A stretch of 64,000 nucleotides of DNA, from assembly GCA_013995675.1 (NCBI GenBank), contig VWRR01000013.1, forward strand, positions 372,001-436,000, read 5' to 3'. This DNA is from Cyanidiococcus yangmingshanensis (Eukaryota; Rhodophyta; Bangiophyceae; Cyanidiales; Cyanidiaceae). Shown in pieces: positions 33,180-43,152 of the stretch (the first letter of the stretch is position 1; each line of letters opens with the position of its first letter). Below the pieces are notes generated by a model. The model did no database searches and was not told the origin of the DNA. It saw only the letters and a program-made list of their open reading frames with translations. The translations under genes and the position numbers were made by a program.

Positions 33180-35306
33180 TTAGGAGTTTGGCTTGACCCT
33201 CGGTCCGCAGTTCGATACCGAGGCAGTCCAGTTCAGAGAGGCGACCAGTCGATCATAAAATCGGGGCTCATGAGCCAAGGACCACTCCAGTTCCTCCTTT
33301 GCCCGGGTAGCTGCTGACATATTCATGCGGACGTCTTCAGCGACAGCCTCACTGCTCTGCGATATCCCAAAGCATTGCGCTCGCAGTTGCCGAGCGCAGT
33401 CGGAGAGAAATCGGTATCCGTTCTTGGTGGTGAGCGTTTCGGCAAGGTCCAGCCCCGCCAGAGCTTTTTCGTGATGAATACCAAGCTTGCCTAAAATTTG
33501 CGCTTGGAGGCAGAGTGCAGAAGCGAGGACGTATGCAGTTGCTTTGTTCTCGGTAGGTATGCAAAGCCATGATTGAAGCAGCGCATTCGCCTCAATCAAG
33601 CGTTCTGCGCGCACAAGTGCAGCCGCTCTTTTGAGATCATCCTCGAGAGAGCTGCGCTCAGCCGCGGCCTTTCTTTCATTGGATGTTTCCGAAAAGAGCA
33701 TATTTTCCGAGCTCACAGGAAATCTTTGTGGTTCATTGAGGCCAAATTTTTCTCCCAAGCCCAAGTTCTGCACGAATTTGTACCAGGTAGTGGCACGTCT
33801 CCTTGCACAATCGGCTGCAGCCAGGCCCGCATCTCGGATGATCTGCGTCCACGGCCAAAACGCTGGCATCGTTCGCGCCCACTGATGGAGCTTGTGCGCT
33901 GCTGCAGCGAGCAACACCAAGGATCGTGCACAATCCACCAACTGGTAACGGTGTAGATGCACGCGGGCAGACAGGTCCGCCGCCGCGGCCATAGAGAACA
34001 AGCTCATCAACGAGAGATGCACCTCATTTTGTGGTCGGAGCGGCTTGCAATCGCCTCGAAGGTCATTCTCATGACCAGAGCAATCCATATCATTTGCGTT
34101 GGCATTGGCGCTCTGAACCGAGCGCTGATCGAGACCCGGGCTCCCGGTATGATCAGTGCTTCTCGCGTAAACAAGCCATCCGAATATGTCGAGCTGCGTT
34201 CTGGATCCAACGTCTTGGTTGTGATCGAGAACCAAGTCCATACATGCTGGCGGCTTTGGAGTCCAGATTCGCTCATTATTATGGCGGTCGCCTCCAGTCC
34301 ATCCGGGCCATGATGATCGCTTCGAAGACGATTCCTGAACTGGACCTGTTCCCTGCTCCAATATACGCCATAGCGTAAACCCAGATTTCGTATCGGCACG
34401 CTCCCAGTTTTGCATAGCTGGGCATTCTGTCAAGCGAGCCAAGCATGCCGAATCCAGCAGATCAGATCCCGGCCGCGTTTCCGCCACGTTCTTCGCGATC
34501 TCAAGTTCTCGTCTCGCATGACGAAGGAGTTCCGGATCCACGCCTGCTGCTTCAGCCGCGGCACATTGCCCCAGTGCTGCATCCAGACCCGCTTCCAGAG
34601 ACGCTATTCGGATCCATTCGAGCCAGAAATGCGAATGCCAAGCAGATCGATTCTCTTCTGTAGTACATTTCTCGTCTGCGCTTGGAGCACCTAGGGTGCG
34701 TAGACCATCGCTGATCGCTTGGCGTGCACTAGTCCAGTCCTCGACCATGACCGAGATCACTGTTCGCATGGCGTGAATATGGAGAAGCACTTGGAGGGCG
34801 TCCAAACGTTGGGCCGGTCGTTGCAGAGCCGTCTGCAGAGCAGGGTTGTCCTGCAGCACAACCTGCAGTCGGACGAGCATCGTCCGTAGTCGCGCCATGT
34901 CCGCAAGAATACACGCTTCCCGAAACTGTCTCTGACGTAGAGCAGCCTGCAACACCTCAAACCGATTCTCTTGCGTCCAAGGGAATCCCATGTCGTCAAA
35001 CGCACGCCTGTTCGGCTGGTGCAGCGTAACGAGGTATTGAAAAAGCGCGCGTGCTGCCCAAAATTGAAACAATACCCGATTTGCTTCCGAGGAGTCAACC
35101 AAGGCCCTTAGATCCGGACTCAAAAGCCAATTAAAGGGACTTGGCGCTGCTAGCGGTAGCGGCCACTCGACTAGAGGCTCTGCTTCAGTACTTTGCGCTG
35201 CGCAGAGCCACGCAAACGCAGCTTCTCTGTAACGACCCTCTTGTGCAAGTCGCGAAGCGAGCACTCCGAAGAGCTCAACGGCGCGCCAACACACACTCAC
35301 AGCCAT
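33180..35306 (-). CDS. Large helical-repeat protein, possibly MAU2/SCC4-like
   Basis: A 708-residue uninterrupted frame that is almost entirely amphipathic helix, with TPR-like spacing: LASRLAQEGRYREAAFAWLCAAQ at the N-terminus and ASALCLQAQILGKLGIHHEKALAGLDLAETL near the C-terminus. A low-complexity, charged insert sits in the middle (about 33990-34400). The C-terminal helical hairpins recall the end of the cohesin-loader subunit MAU2/Scc4, and other TPR scaffolds such as APC5 are alternatives. No catalytic motif is visible. The long open frame and even composition make the gene itself secure; the identity is a guess. Confidence 0.65.
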   Translation of the reverse strand: MAVSVCWRAVELFGVLASRLAQEGRYREAAFAWLCAAQSTEAEPLVEWPLPLAAPSPFNWLLSPDLRALVDSSEANRVLFQFWAARALFQYLVTLHQPNRRAFDDMGFPWTQENRFEVLQAALRQRQFREACILADMARLRTMLVRLQVVLQDNPALQTALQRPAQRLDALQVLLHIHAMRTVISVMVEDWTSARQAISDGLRTLGAPSADEKCTTEENRSAWHSHFWLEWIRIASLEAGLDAALGQCAAAEAAGVDPELLRHARRELEIAKNVAETRPGSDLLDSACLARLTECPAMQNWERADTKSGFTLWRILEQGTGPVQESSSKRSSWPGWTGGDRHNNERIWTPKPPACMDLVLDHNQDVGSRTQLDIFGWLVYARSTDHTGSPGLDQRSVQSANANANDMDCSGHENDLRGDCKPLRPQNEVHLSLMSLFSMAAAADLSARVHLHRYQLVDCARSLVLLAAAAHKLHQWARTMPAFWPWTQIIRDAGLAAADCARRRATTWYKFVQNLGLGEKFGLNEPQRFPVSSENMLFSETSNERKAAAERSSLEDDLKRAAALVRAERLIEANALLQSWLCIPTENKATAYVLASALCLQAQILGKLGIHHEKALAGLDLAETLTTKNGYRFLSDCARQLRAQCFGISQSSEAVAEDVRMNMSAATRAKEELEWSLAHEPRFYDRLVASLNWTASVSNCGPRVKPNS

Positions 35307-36486
35307 TTCTGTAGCGGAATATGATCTCTTGTCGCCAGGACTACTTCAAGGACGAGCACGACGTCGAGCGTGTCACCCAAACCAAAACAATAAGTACACC
35401 CGAGAACGAAACCGATGGCAGGCAAAAGCGCGCGCCAAATGGCTCGCCACTGCACCCGCTGCTTCGATGGGGACCGGCTTGCGCTCTCTGTACACACATA
35501 TACATATAGGTACATACATATACACATATACATACAGGTACGCTTACACTTGCAGCATCTCGGGGGTACACGACCGGTCCCATCGATGACCATCAATCGG
35601 TGAGTGCTTCCCCCCGTGTTGCTCGGGTAATGGACATCGAGGCCTGCAATCTGGCCTTATGGAATCAATCGCCTCGGTGATGAGACTGTAGAGCTGCGGA
35701 AAAAATCGTTCCAATAGGTCGCTGGTTGAGACGATTCAGCACACGTGTTCCACGATGATTCATTGAATTTTCGAGGGCCTTGTTACGAACAAGGTGCCGG
35801 ATAAGCACTGATCCAGACATACGCTCAACGATATTTATGTCTCGGGGTCGTTCAGCTCGGATATGCACTGTGCGAGAAGATGAATATGGCGTTGACGTCG
35901 TTCAGGAACCATCAAGTGAAAACCGCAACGATGGTCTTTTGTCGTTCATGCACGTCTCGGCACATATCAAGGGCGGTTCATGCAATTCATAAAGCGTTTT
36001 GTGCAAGAAGAGGAACTCCCGCACACCAATATATGCGCTCTTGGTTCTCTGACCATCCTGTTTTGGTTGATGACGAAGACGACATACAGGTGGAGACACG
36101 TTTCGCCTGGATTCCTCACGCTGTAGCTTTCGTACAGCGTATGGAATGGTCTGGGCCCTCAGCAGCAGTCTCAGGATCACGAGATGGCTTGTTGTGGATG
36201 CGGTCGTCCACATAATACGACGAAACCTTTTGGCGTTGAGCCGAGACACCGACGCAGTGTACATTCGTGCTGCCGCACGCTGACCACCTTGGGATGCAGG
36301 CGCCGCACTCGAGCTGTGTACAGCCACTCGCCGCTGGTAACGAGCACGATCGACCTCGGCTGGACTGCCCCGTTTCTTTACTGTCTCCGGATCTCTGAAC
36401 TTGAGGTCAAATGATCAACGCTAAGTCGTGAAGCTTCGAATAGCGCGCTCTCTGACGATAAGAACGCGTTTTGCAGGTCTCTAAAC
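35307..36486. other. Divergent intergenic region
   Basis: About 1.2 kb between the helical-repeat and Tim44-like genes. It holds a TACATA/CACATA-rich simple tract at about 35489-35542 and short chance frames. Confidence 0.5.
35489..35542. repeat. Simple alternating tract, ACATATACATA-type
   Basis: Repeated CACATATACATATAGGTACATACATATAC steps on the 5' side of the helical-repeat gene. It resembles the tract upstream of the O-mannosyltransferase gene and is potentially unstable in length. Confidence 0.7.
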
Positions 36487-37395
36487 ATGTTCCGGAGCGT
36501 TGCCAGGGCCGCACGACAACGCCACGGCGACCTGTGGTTGCGTCTCTGGACTCGCAAGGTTTATACCCCGAATACGACCGGCGCTCGGATAGCTGGTTCA
36601 ATGCGAGGACCACGAGTTCTGCGCGGAGAGGTGAACCGGGAGACCGCTTTTCGTAGCTTCCAGTCGGCATCCGAAAGACTGCGACTTGTTCGCGTGTCTT
36701 TTGGCTGGTTCTCCGAACCTCGACCGTGGCTGAGTTCTGATCAACAGACGGCAACACCATCGAAGCCAAATAATGATGTAGAGACGGTCGGTGACGAGTC
36801 CGAACGCGACTCGACTTTGCCGCCTCTGCCACCGCCACCGCCACTGAGTGCTATCCCGGTATGGCGTCAGCTCAAGATACGCTGGCACCTGTTGCAGCTG
36901 GAGCGAATATGGCCGCCACCCGTATTTGATCTGAGAGAGTTTCTTCAAGGTGCTCAGTTTGCCTTTCAACAGGTCTGCAACGCTTTGGCTCAAAACCGTA
37001 TCGACACGCTTGGAGACGCGGTTAATGAACAGGTGACCAAGGCACTGCGCGACACGCTCGATGCCTACGAGCGAGAGCGTCTGCAAGTCGCAATGGTTGT
37101 AGAGCGAGTCACCGATGCTCAAATTGTCAACTTGCGAGTTCGATATGATTTCGACCGACGACTCTTTATCGATGTTGATGTGGAGCTGGTAGCGTGCTTC
37201 TCGACCACATGGAGTAGACTGGACGGTTCAGTGCTTAAGCGAGAGCTGCATGCCTGGCGCAAACCGGTTTGGCGCTTCGAGGCATTATTAGCGGAGCGTC
37301 TAGATGTTGCATCCAGTTGGCCAATGGGTCTTGCCCTACCGCAGATGAGGCTTGCCCCAGAACCAGAATGGCAGCTTGTCCATATCCTCAACTAG
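36487..37395 (+). CDS. Tim44-like domain protein, mitochondrial (mL45-like)
   Basis: The 302-residue protein starts with a strongly basic leader (MFRSVARAARQRHGDLWLRLW) typical of mitochondrial import, followed by a Pro-rich linker (LPPLPPPPPLS). The C-terminal half resembles the Tim44/mL45 fold: FDLREFLQGAQFAFQQVCNALAQNRIDTLGDAVNEQVTKAL matches the helical start, and VVERVTDAQIVNLRVRYDFDRRLFIDVDVELVACF the curved sheet. A closing W-R-F-E segment follows. Tim44 anchors the import motor and mL45 is a large-subunit ribosomal protein; the modest length and lack of a long coiled-coil N-terminus favour an mL45-like role. The frame is intact. Confidence 0.65.
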   Translation: MFRSVARAARQRHGDLWLRLWTRKVYTPNTTGARIAGSMRGPRVLRGEVNRETAFRSFQSASERLRLVRVSFGWFSEPRPWLSSDQQTATPSKPNNDVETVGDESERDSTLPPLPPPPPLSAIPVWRQLKIRWHLLQLERIWPPPVFDLREFLQGAQFAFQQVCNALAQNRIDTLGDAVNEQVTKALRDTLDAYERERLQVAMVVERVTDAQIVNLRVRYDFDRRLFIDVDVELVACFSTTWSRLDGSVLKRELHAWRKPVWRFEALLAERLDVASSWPMGLALPQMRLAPEPEWQLVHILN

Positions 37396-38557
37396 CCCAT
37401 ATTCGGAACGTAACGCCATCGATTCGAGACGTTGTTGAAGAGCTTGACTGGGGTGGTTGCCGCAATCGCTGGCATTGAACGATAGAGCGAGGCTCCCGTC
37501 GTGGAACGGGTCCATGATTGTATTGTCTGAGAAAGACGGTGTATCTGTCTTGCCGAGATGCATCCTCCTCTCTCAACGGATATATACAACTTGGGTAGCA
37601 AACCTGGAAAGCCGTTCATACAGATTCGCTGGTTGGATGGATATCGCTGCCGTCAATGATCCAGCGGTTTGGTTTGATGCATTCGAAAAATGTCTGCTCT
37701 CTGATGCATCAAGCAGGAACCTGTCGACGAACGTACCAGGCAATCGCGTTGGGAAATGTGGCAAATGTAATCGTTACAGCCCAATCCCTGTCGCCGCACA
37801 ATCTCTCTTGGTTTTGGTCCGCTCTCAAAGCCCAAGAATACCCTGCTTGCTCTTGATAGAAGATACCCAGTCAGCGCATAGTCATGCAGGGGTGCAATAT
37901 TGTTCCCGATCATCGGCTTTTCTGGATTCCTTGGAAACCTTCCCCGACGACAGCGCATTCGTGACCGCGTTGGCGTCAAACCCATCGTTATCCTCTAGGG
38001 CGCGCTTGACTCCCCGACAGAAGCCAATGTATAGTAATCGAATAGAGCTAAGAGCAGGCCTGCTTCTAATCCGATCGGAAGTGATGCGGTTTTTCTCGGC
38101 CGGCTCTACGTTGGCGTATTCTTCCTCACATCTTCTTTCTGGAGAGCAGGATACCCCAGGAACGTCTTGAAGCCTCACTGATGCTCAGAGCTCTACGGAT
38201 AAACACACCTCTAGGTGCTTTTCGGGGACCATGTCGCCACGGACCGGGAGCAAGAGGTCGCCGGTTTGGGAGGAATATCAACACCGCATCACGCTGCCGA
38301 GGACGATCTCTCACTCCACGACATTCTTTTGATGCCTCGCTTCAGATATATGGGGCCAGATAGAAACCCTTCCCTTGCTTTCCTTCCCTGACCCGTCCGA
38401 TGTCCGGGGGCTCTGTATCGATCCACAAACCGAATACTGTTTCGGGAGCACTGACGACTGCGCTCGACACCAGTCTTGCGCTTACAATTGACTCCTCTTG
38501 CGTTGGGTGACGAAGAACGTCTCGAAGTTGTCGAACGCACGAATCCTGCGCTTGCCT
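37396..38557. other. Intergenic region
   Basis: About 1.1 kb between two plus-strand genes. The 237-codon plus frame at 37457-38170 and the minus frames opposite it lack recognisable domains and are probably chance. Confidence 0.45.
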
Positions 38558-39592
38558 ATGCCTGAAATAAAGGATACTGTGGATGATGCCGAGGAGGCTT
38601 TCAAGCAATATCCTTTTGATGCCGACGAGGCCTGGCACAAGTTCAGACGAGCTGCAGAGGTGACGGCTCCCTCGGCCGAAGCTGAGGAGCGTCTCCGTCG
38701 CGCCTTCTTTCGAAAGCACATCAACTCGCTGCTGCCCTTAAAACCGAGAGAAACTACTCCAACTGCCATGACTGGTCAGAGCGCTCAGCAGGGCCAAGTA
38801 GCATTCAGCGAATCGTTCTGGAAAAAGGGGAGACTGCTGCTTCTCAGGATACGAGCGTGGTGTGCAGCTCCCGAAAGTTGGGCGTCGATCGAATCAACGC
38901 TGGACCTGCTCACTTTAACGACGGCTATGCTGACCCTCTGGCTCGGTGCCAGCAGCGTAGTAACCTGGACCTGGGCGTCCTTGGGCTTCTCTCTGGTCGT
39001 AGCCTTCTATCGTAACTGGACGCGACAACCACGCGCGTGGCCTGGACGCCTGCGTCTCGAGCGAGCGCTTGCTTCAGACGACTGTATCCCTCGAGTGCTT
39101 TTCATGATGGTTGGGATGCAGCTGCGTCATCCAATCGCTCTGCGACTGGCGATGATCCCGCTCAGCATTGCCTACCTATATCGTCTCGTTGCTGCGCTCG
39201 AGCGGTCGGAAACATGGACGCTACGGATACTCTCGTTGGCACCAGCGACACGACAGCATGTGATCACGAAACTGCGTCGTCGTGAGGCCGATGCTCGTAT
39301 GTTGGCTGCTTACGCTGAGGTAGGCTTGTTCGCATTACTGCTTGGTTCGCTCTTTACACCCAGTCGCAGCGTGTTGGCTGTGTTTGTCTTCTATCGCTAC
39401 GTGCAGTTGCGCTACTTGGGTTGTCGGTATACCCAGATCGTATGGGAACAAGTGGAGGCGCAGTTGGATATGTGGTCGATGTGGCTTCCACCAGCTTTGC
39501 GAGATATCTACCTGCGCGGCAAACAACTGGTCAAGAGCATGGCTGGCGCAGCTCGAATTCGGCCGCAAGCGAACATGGCATCGCATCGGTAA
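38558..39592 (+). CDS. TMEM33/Pom33-family membrane protein
   Basis: TMEM33/Pom33/Tts1 proteins shape ER tubules and help nuclear-pore insertion. A 345-residue protein from ATG 38558 (MPEIKDTVDDAEEAF) has an acidic cytosolic N-terminus followed by membrane segments. The family-typical core has LRLERALASDDCIPRVLFMMVGMQLRHPIALRLAMIPLSIAYLYRLV, then YAEVGLFALLLGSLFTPSRSVLAVFVFYRYVQLRYL, and RDIYLRGKQLVKSMA near the end. The F-Y-R-Y-x-x-L-R-Y signature is the clearest match. An in-frame ATG at 38498 would add 20 residues. The frame is intact. Confidence 0.75.
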   Translation: MPEIKDTVDDAEEAFKQYPFDADEAWHKFRRAAEVTAPSAEAEERLRRAFFRKHINSLLPLKPRETTPTAMTGQSAQQGQVAFSESFWKKGRLLLLRIRAWCAAPESWASIESTLDLLTLTTAMLTLWLGASSVVTWTWASLGFSLVVAFYRNWTRQPRAWPGRLRLERALASDDCIPRVLFMMVGMQLRHPIALRLAMIPLSIAYLYRLVAALERSETWTLRILSLAPATRQHVITKLRRREADARMLAAYAEVGLFALLLGSLFTPSRSVLAVFVFYRYVQLRYLGCRYTQIVWEQVEAQLDMWSMWLPPALRDIYLRGKQLVKSMAGAARIRPQANMASHR

Positions 39593-39860
39593 GCTGGGCT
39601 CGTGTGTTTCTGAACGAACTGTTGCGCTCCGGGCGAAGACTTTTGAACGGTTTGATTGGGAAGCGTGTCGCACCGGATGTGGTAGACATGCGTCCCGATT
39701 CGCCATGATTGAATATCGCTTCGCTCAGGTCCGAGCATCTCGGCGCTACAGTGTTGGTTTTGCATCAAAGCCGATCAGTGCGTCCCCGTTCGGGGTTCGC
39801 TGACTCTTGATTGGTGTTTTCCAAACCAACGATTGAGAGATGTGGTCAGGAGCGCCTCAC

Positions 39861-41219
39861 CTAGCCAGCTTTCTCCCGTTCGCGCTCTGCACGAGTCTCG
39901 ACAATGTCAGAGAGCCATGATCTGATAGCACCTTGGGAGATGAGCGATGCTAGGAATACGATGAGCGCACCAGCAATGCCTCTTGTGCCAAGCGTCTCAC
40001 CGAGAACAAGGTAAGCGAATGCAGCCCCATAGACCGGATCCAAGGCGTAAATAATAGCTGCTCGCTCAGCCGAGATGCGTTCCTGCCCGAGAGCCTGGAG
40101 CCAACCACTTAGTGCAGTCGTCGCGAGACCTAGATAAAGAACCGCTGGATTCGTGAGCTGGTGCAGCTTGGACTCCATTGATGCCCAATGGAGCGTTACC
40201 GAACCGGATGAATCCATCTGGATCGCTGTCCAAAGCGTCGCCAGAACGGTCACAGTAGTCAAGGATAGCGCATTGATTTCCTGTGGCCGTCAGCTGACTC
40301 GCAACTCGTTCCAGTCGTAGAATGAACATCGCAGAGGCACACGCGGCAGCAACAGACCAGGCGTCGCCAATGCTTGGGGGTGCTCCATCGAACGAGAGCA
40401 TCAGTGTCCCCAGCAAAGCCAGTGCTGCTGATATCCACGTGATCCGAGGAATCCGACGACGAAGGAATACCGCTGCAAGGAACGGCACAATTTTCACATT
40501 AAGATACAACAGAAAGCTACTTCTAGAAGCGCTCGTGTTGGACCAGGCCGACAGATTGAAACGCATAGCCAAGAAACATCCAGAGACCAAGCTCGATAGG
40601 CCCCGTTCCAGGATCCGAGCATCCTTCGCCAGTACCTTCGATTCAGTGGAAATCTTTGTGGCTTTGGAGTCGCCGATCGCGTTCTTCCTTCAACAGACCC
40701 GCAAGCCGGGATCCCAGCGCCGAAACGATGAATATACTGGATGCCTAGACCGAAACGCTCCATGTTCAAAACCGAGGCATTGAAGCCGCTATCGACGAGC
40801 GACTTGATCACCGCATGTTGCGTACCCCAGAGAACCGTCGCTAAGTGTAGCGCCAGCCATGGCGCAGCATCGCTGATTCGAGCAACCAACGTATCTCCAG
40901 GGTGAAGAACTTGCGTCGCATTCACGCTCGCTCGGGACGTCGCTGCAGCCGCGGCCTGACTGAGACCGTTCCCGGTCCCTGCGCTGCGCTTCCGAGTGGC
41001 CTCGTGCGACACCGACGTTTCCAGCGAGTCTTCTCTCTGAACTGCGACAATTGATGGAGGCGCATTATGCGTTTTTTCATTCGCCTTTACAGAAAGTCGC
41101 AGTCGGTCCGATCGTGGCTGTTGCAGCCAGAGCCGCGGTCGTGAACGCGACGCTTCACGCTGGCGGTTCTCGACGCCAACTCGGTGCCTCCAGAACACGC
41201 CCGCACCAACCACAAACAT
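39861..41219 (-). CDS. EamA/DMT-superfamily transporter, plastid-type (frame broken several times)
   Basis: A ten-helix drug/metabolite transporter. Recognisable pieces are in order: APWLALHLATVLWGTQHAVIKSL (first EamA half), ASSIFIVSALGSRLAGLL, PIELGLWMFLGYAFQSVGLV, TSASRSSFLLYLNVKIVPFLAAVFLRRRIP, then TVTVLATLWTAIQ and GWLQALGQERISAERAAIIYALDPVYGAAFAYLVLGE (second half, with the family's P-x-x-x-A motif). The N-terminus from ATG 41219 begins MFVVGAGVFWRHRVG and is basic and Ser/Arg-rich, consistent with a red-algal plastid leader with an early Phe. The frame changes near 40745, 40630, 40530 and 40270; the last two fit one extra base in a short run. It resembles chloroplast EamA proteins of plants. 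The substrate is unknown. Confidence 0.75.
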
Positions 41220-42841
41220 GCGACAGTCCAACGTATAAGGCCTAAAAGGACCCTTTATAACGTATGCATTCAGTTCACGTCTATTCAAGCAGGCAGCATC
41301 TACCTGCTCGATCGAGATAGGATGCAGCGTGAACACAATCGACGAGTTTCTCGATCGAACGGATGGCCTCTCGCGCGACGCTCCTTGCGTCCTCTTTCGC
41401 ATCGATATGCGTTCATGAGTTGCTCCAGTCCACTTCATGAAGGTACAACGATGGTGTCCATGATCACACAGGATGCTTGTCTATTTGGGCAAGCTTGGTC
41501 TTCAGAGGTGAAATGAAAACGGACGCTAGAGATGATTCATCGTAACGAGCATCGAGTCGGTTCTCAGGATCGAAGAACTAGATCCGAGATGAGTATGAGT
41601 ACCTGCGAAGCAGCACAACTGATTGAAGTCGACGCTCCATGCCAGACGTGTGTGAATGACTAGAAAGTTGTCCTGTTGGCGTCACGTCTCGCTACAAAAA
41701 GTGATGAACGAATCCTCACCGTCCCCGAATGTAGTGAAACGAGAAACGCTTGACGCTCTAGACGGCAGGGTTCTGAAAGACCACATTCATCGCAAGTATC
41801 GCTTTCATGCGAACATAAAACTGCTGATAGCACAGTCTTTCGCCCTGTCTCCGTCCACGTATTCGTCTCCGACTGACCCACGGTCGAGCGCAAGCTCTTC
41901 ATGAACGCTGTTCTAGATGGAATGCACACCTTCGGCTCTCCCTCGTGAGGCGCATCCACTCCAAAAGCAGTGTTTGCTCGCCATTTCAGAACAATATGTT
42001 TTCAACGACCATTCCATTCGAATCAGGTCCCTGCATGGATTCTAGTACTCGATCATCATCTATCTTATGGAGAACGTCTCTGTTCCACTGTGGTAACGAT
42101 TTGTCTCCTGCTCCGGAATGAATTGGCGACCAGCTCTGGCTGAATTTATCGATAGATTCTGTCACGAGCACAGGGAATGGAAAGAAGAGACCGTTTACAG
42201 CTCAGAGGCGTTTGCGGTATCCGAGGAGCTTCCTGATCCCAGCATGGATAACTACCCAACATTCGCATCAACTGAAGCGTGTCGCCTCTGTAACCAACAA
42301 TTGGCCAACAAGAACAGTTTGTATGGGCATCAGCGTTGACTCTTCCATAGACAGGCCCGCTCGTCGGCCTGAGTCTCACAAAAAAGGAATCGTATCCAAG
42401 AAATGGACGAATATTGACCGAATTTGAAAGCCGAAATCGAAGAGATGCTGATGCTCGGCTACCTGAACGATCTCGTGGTCATCGCACGGGGATAGCGACC
42501 AGTGTCGTTCTCGTGGACAAGAAAACGAACGCATCGGACACAAGACCAGCTCATCACCTTGCGAGGCGCTCGTTCTCGAATGAACCTTAACATTCACTTG
42601 TTCGTCAACGTGCCGATATGCTAGGAACGTAGATACTTCACCATCGTCAAGTATACACAAACCGAACGCTTTGAACGAGGAACGCCGACCTTCGTTGCGT
42701 TCTCGTCCGGTGGTCCTTCGGCCGGCGGCTTGCCGGTCCGTCATCCTTGGAGAGACGCTCGGGTTCGCATACGGGACTCAGCAGTCGTTGAACTCGTTGC
42801 GAAAGGTTACGATTCGAAAATAGAGCAACCTAGTGACAACG
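41220..42841. other. Intergenic region
   Basis: About 1.6 kb. A small plus frame at 42118-42339 ends in CRLCNQQLANKNSLYGHQR, which looks like half a zinc finger but stops before a second histidine. I do not annotate it. Other frames are short. Confidence 0.45.
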
Positions 42842-43148
42842 ATGCAGAGCGGAGGACCAGGTTTATCGGTGGAAGATGAACGGCGTATGATGGCGGTTAT
42901 GCAGGAGCTGCAAATACAAGGACTCTATGCGGTTGTACAACGAACTCGTGTACCTCTGTTTCAATAACTGTGTCGATTCTTTTCGCAGCAGTAAACTTGA
43001 AGGCAAAGAGGAAGCATGTGTTCTCAAGTGTGCGCAAAAGTTTCTAAAACTCGCTGCTCGGGCCGGACAACGATTCGCCGAGCAACAGCAGCAGTTTCTG
43101 GGTGGTAGCGCCGACGGCAGTGCGTTGCCTTCGGCCGCTCGATCCTGA
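42842..43148 (+). CDS. TIM9: Mitochondrial intermembrane-space chaperone TIM9
   Basis: Small Tim proteins form the Tim9-Tim10 hexamer that escorts hydrophobic precursors across the intermembrane space. The twin Cx3C motifs are clear: CFNNC and CVLKC, embedded in LYNELVYLCFNNCVDSFRSSKLEGKEEACVLKCAQKFL and followed by GQRFAEQQQQFL, which fits TIM9 best. The N-terminal helix (SVEDERRMMAVMQELQIQ) is in another frame; dropping one G at 42920-42921 joins it to DSMRLYNELV, giving about 100 residues from ATG 42842. Without that join an ATG at 42927 starts just before the first motif. Confidence 0.9.
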
Positions 43149-43152
43149 CGCC

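Noticed and set aside
42118-42339. Short frame ending CRLCNQQLANKNSLYGHQR, like a C2H2 finger
   Set aside because: It stops before a second His, has no neighbouring finger in another frame and the rest is nondescript.
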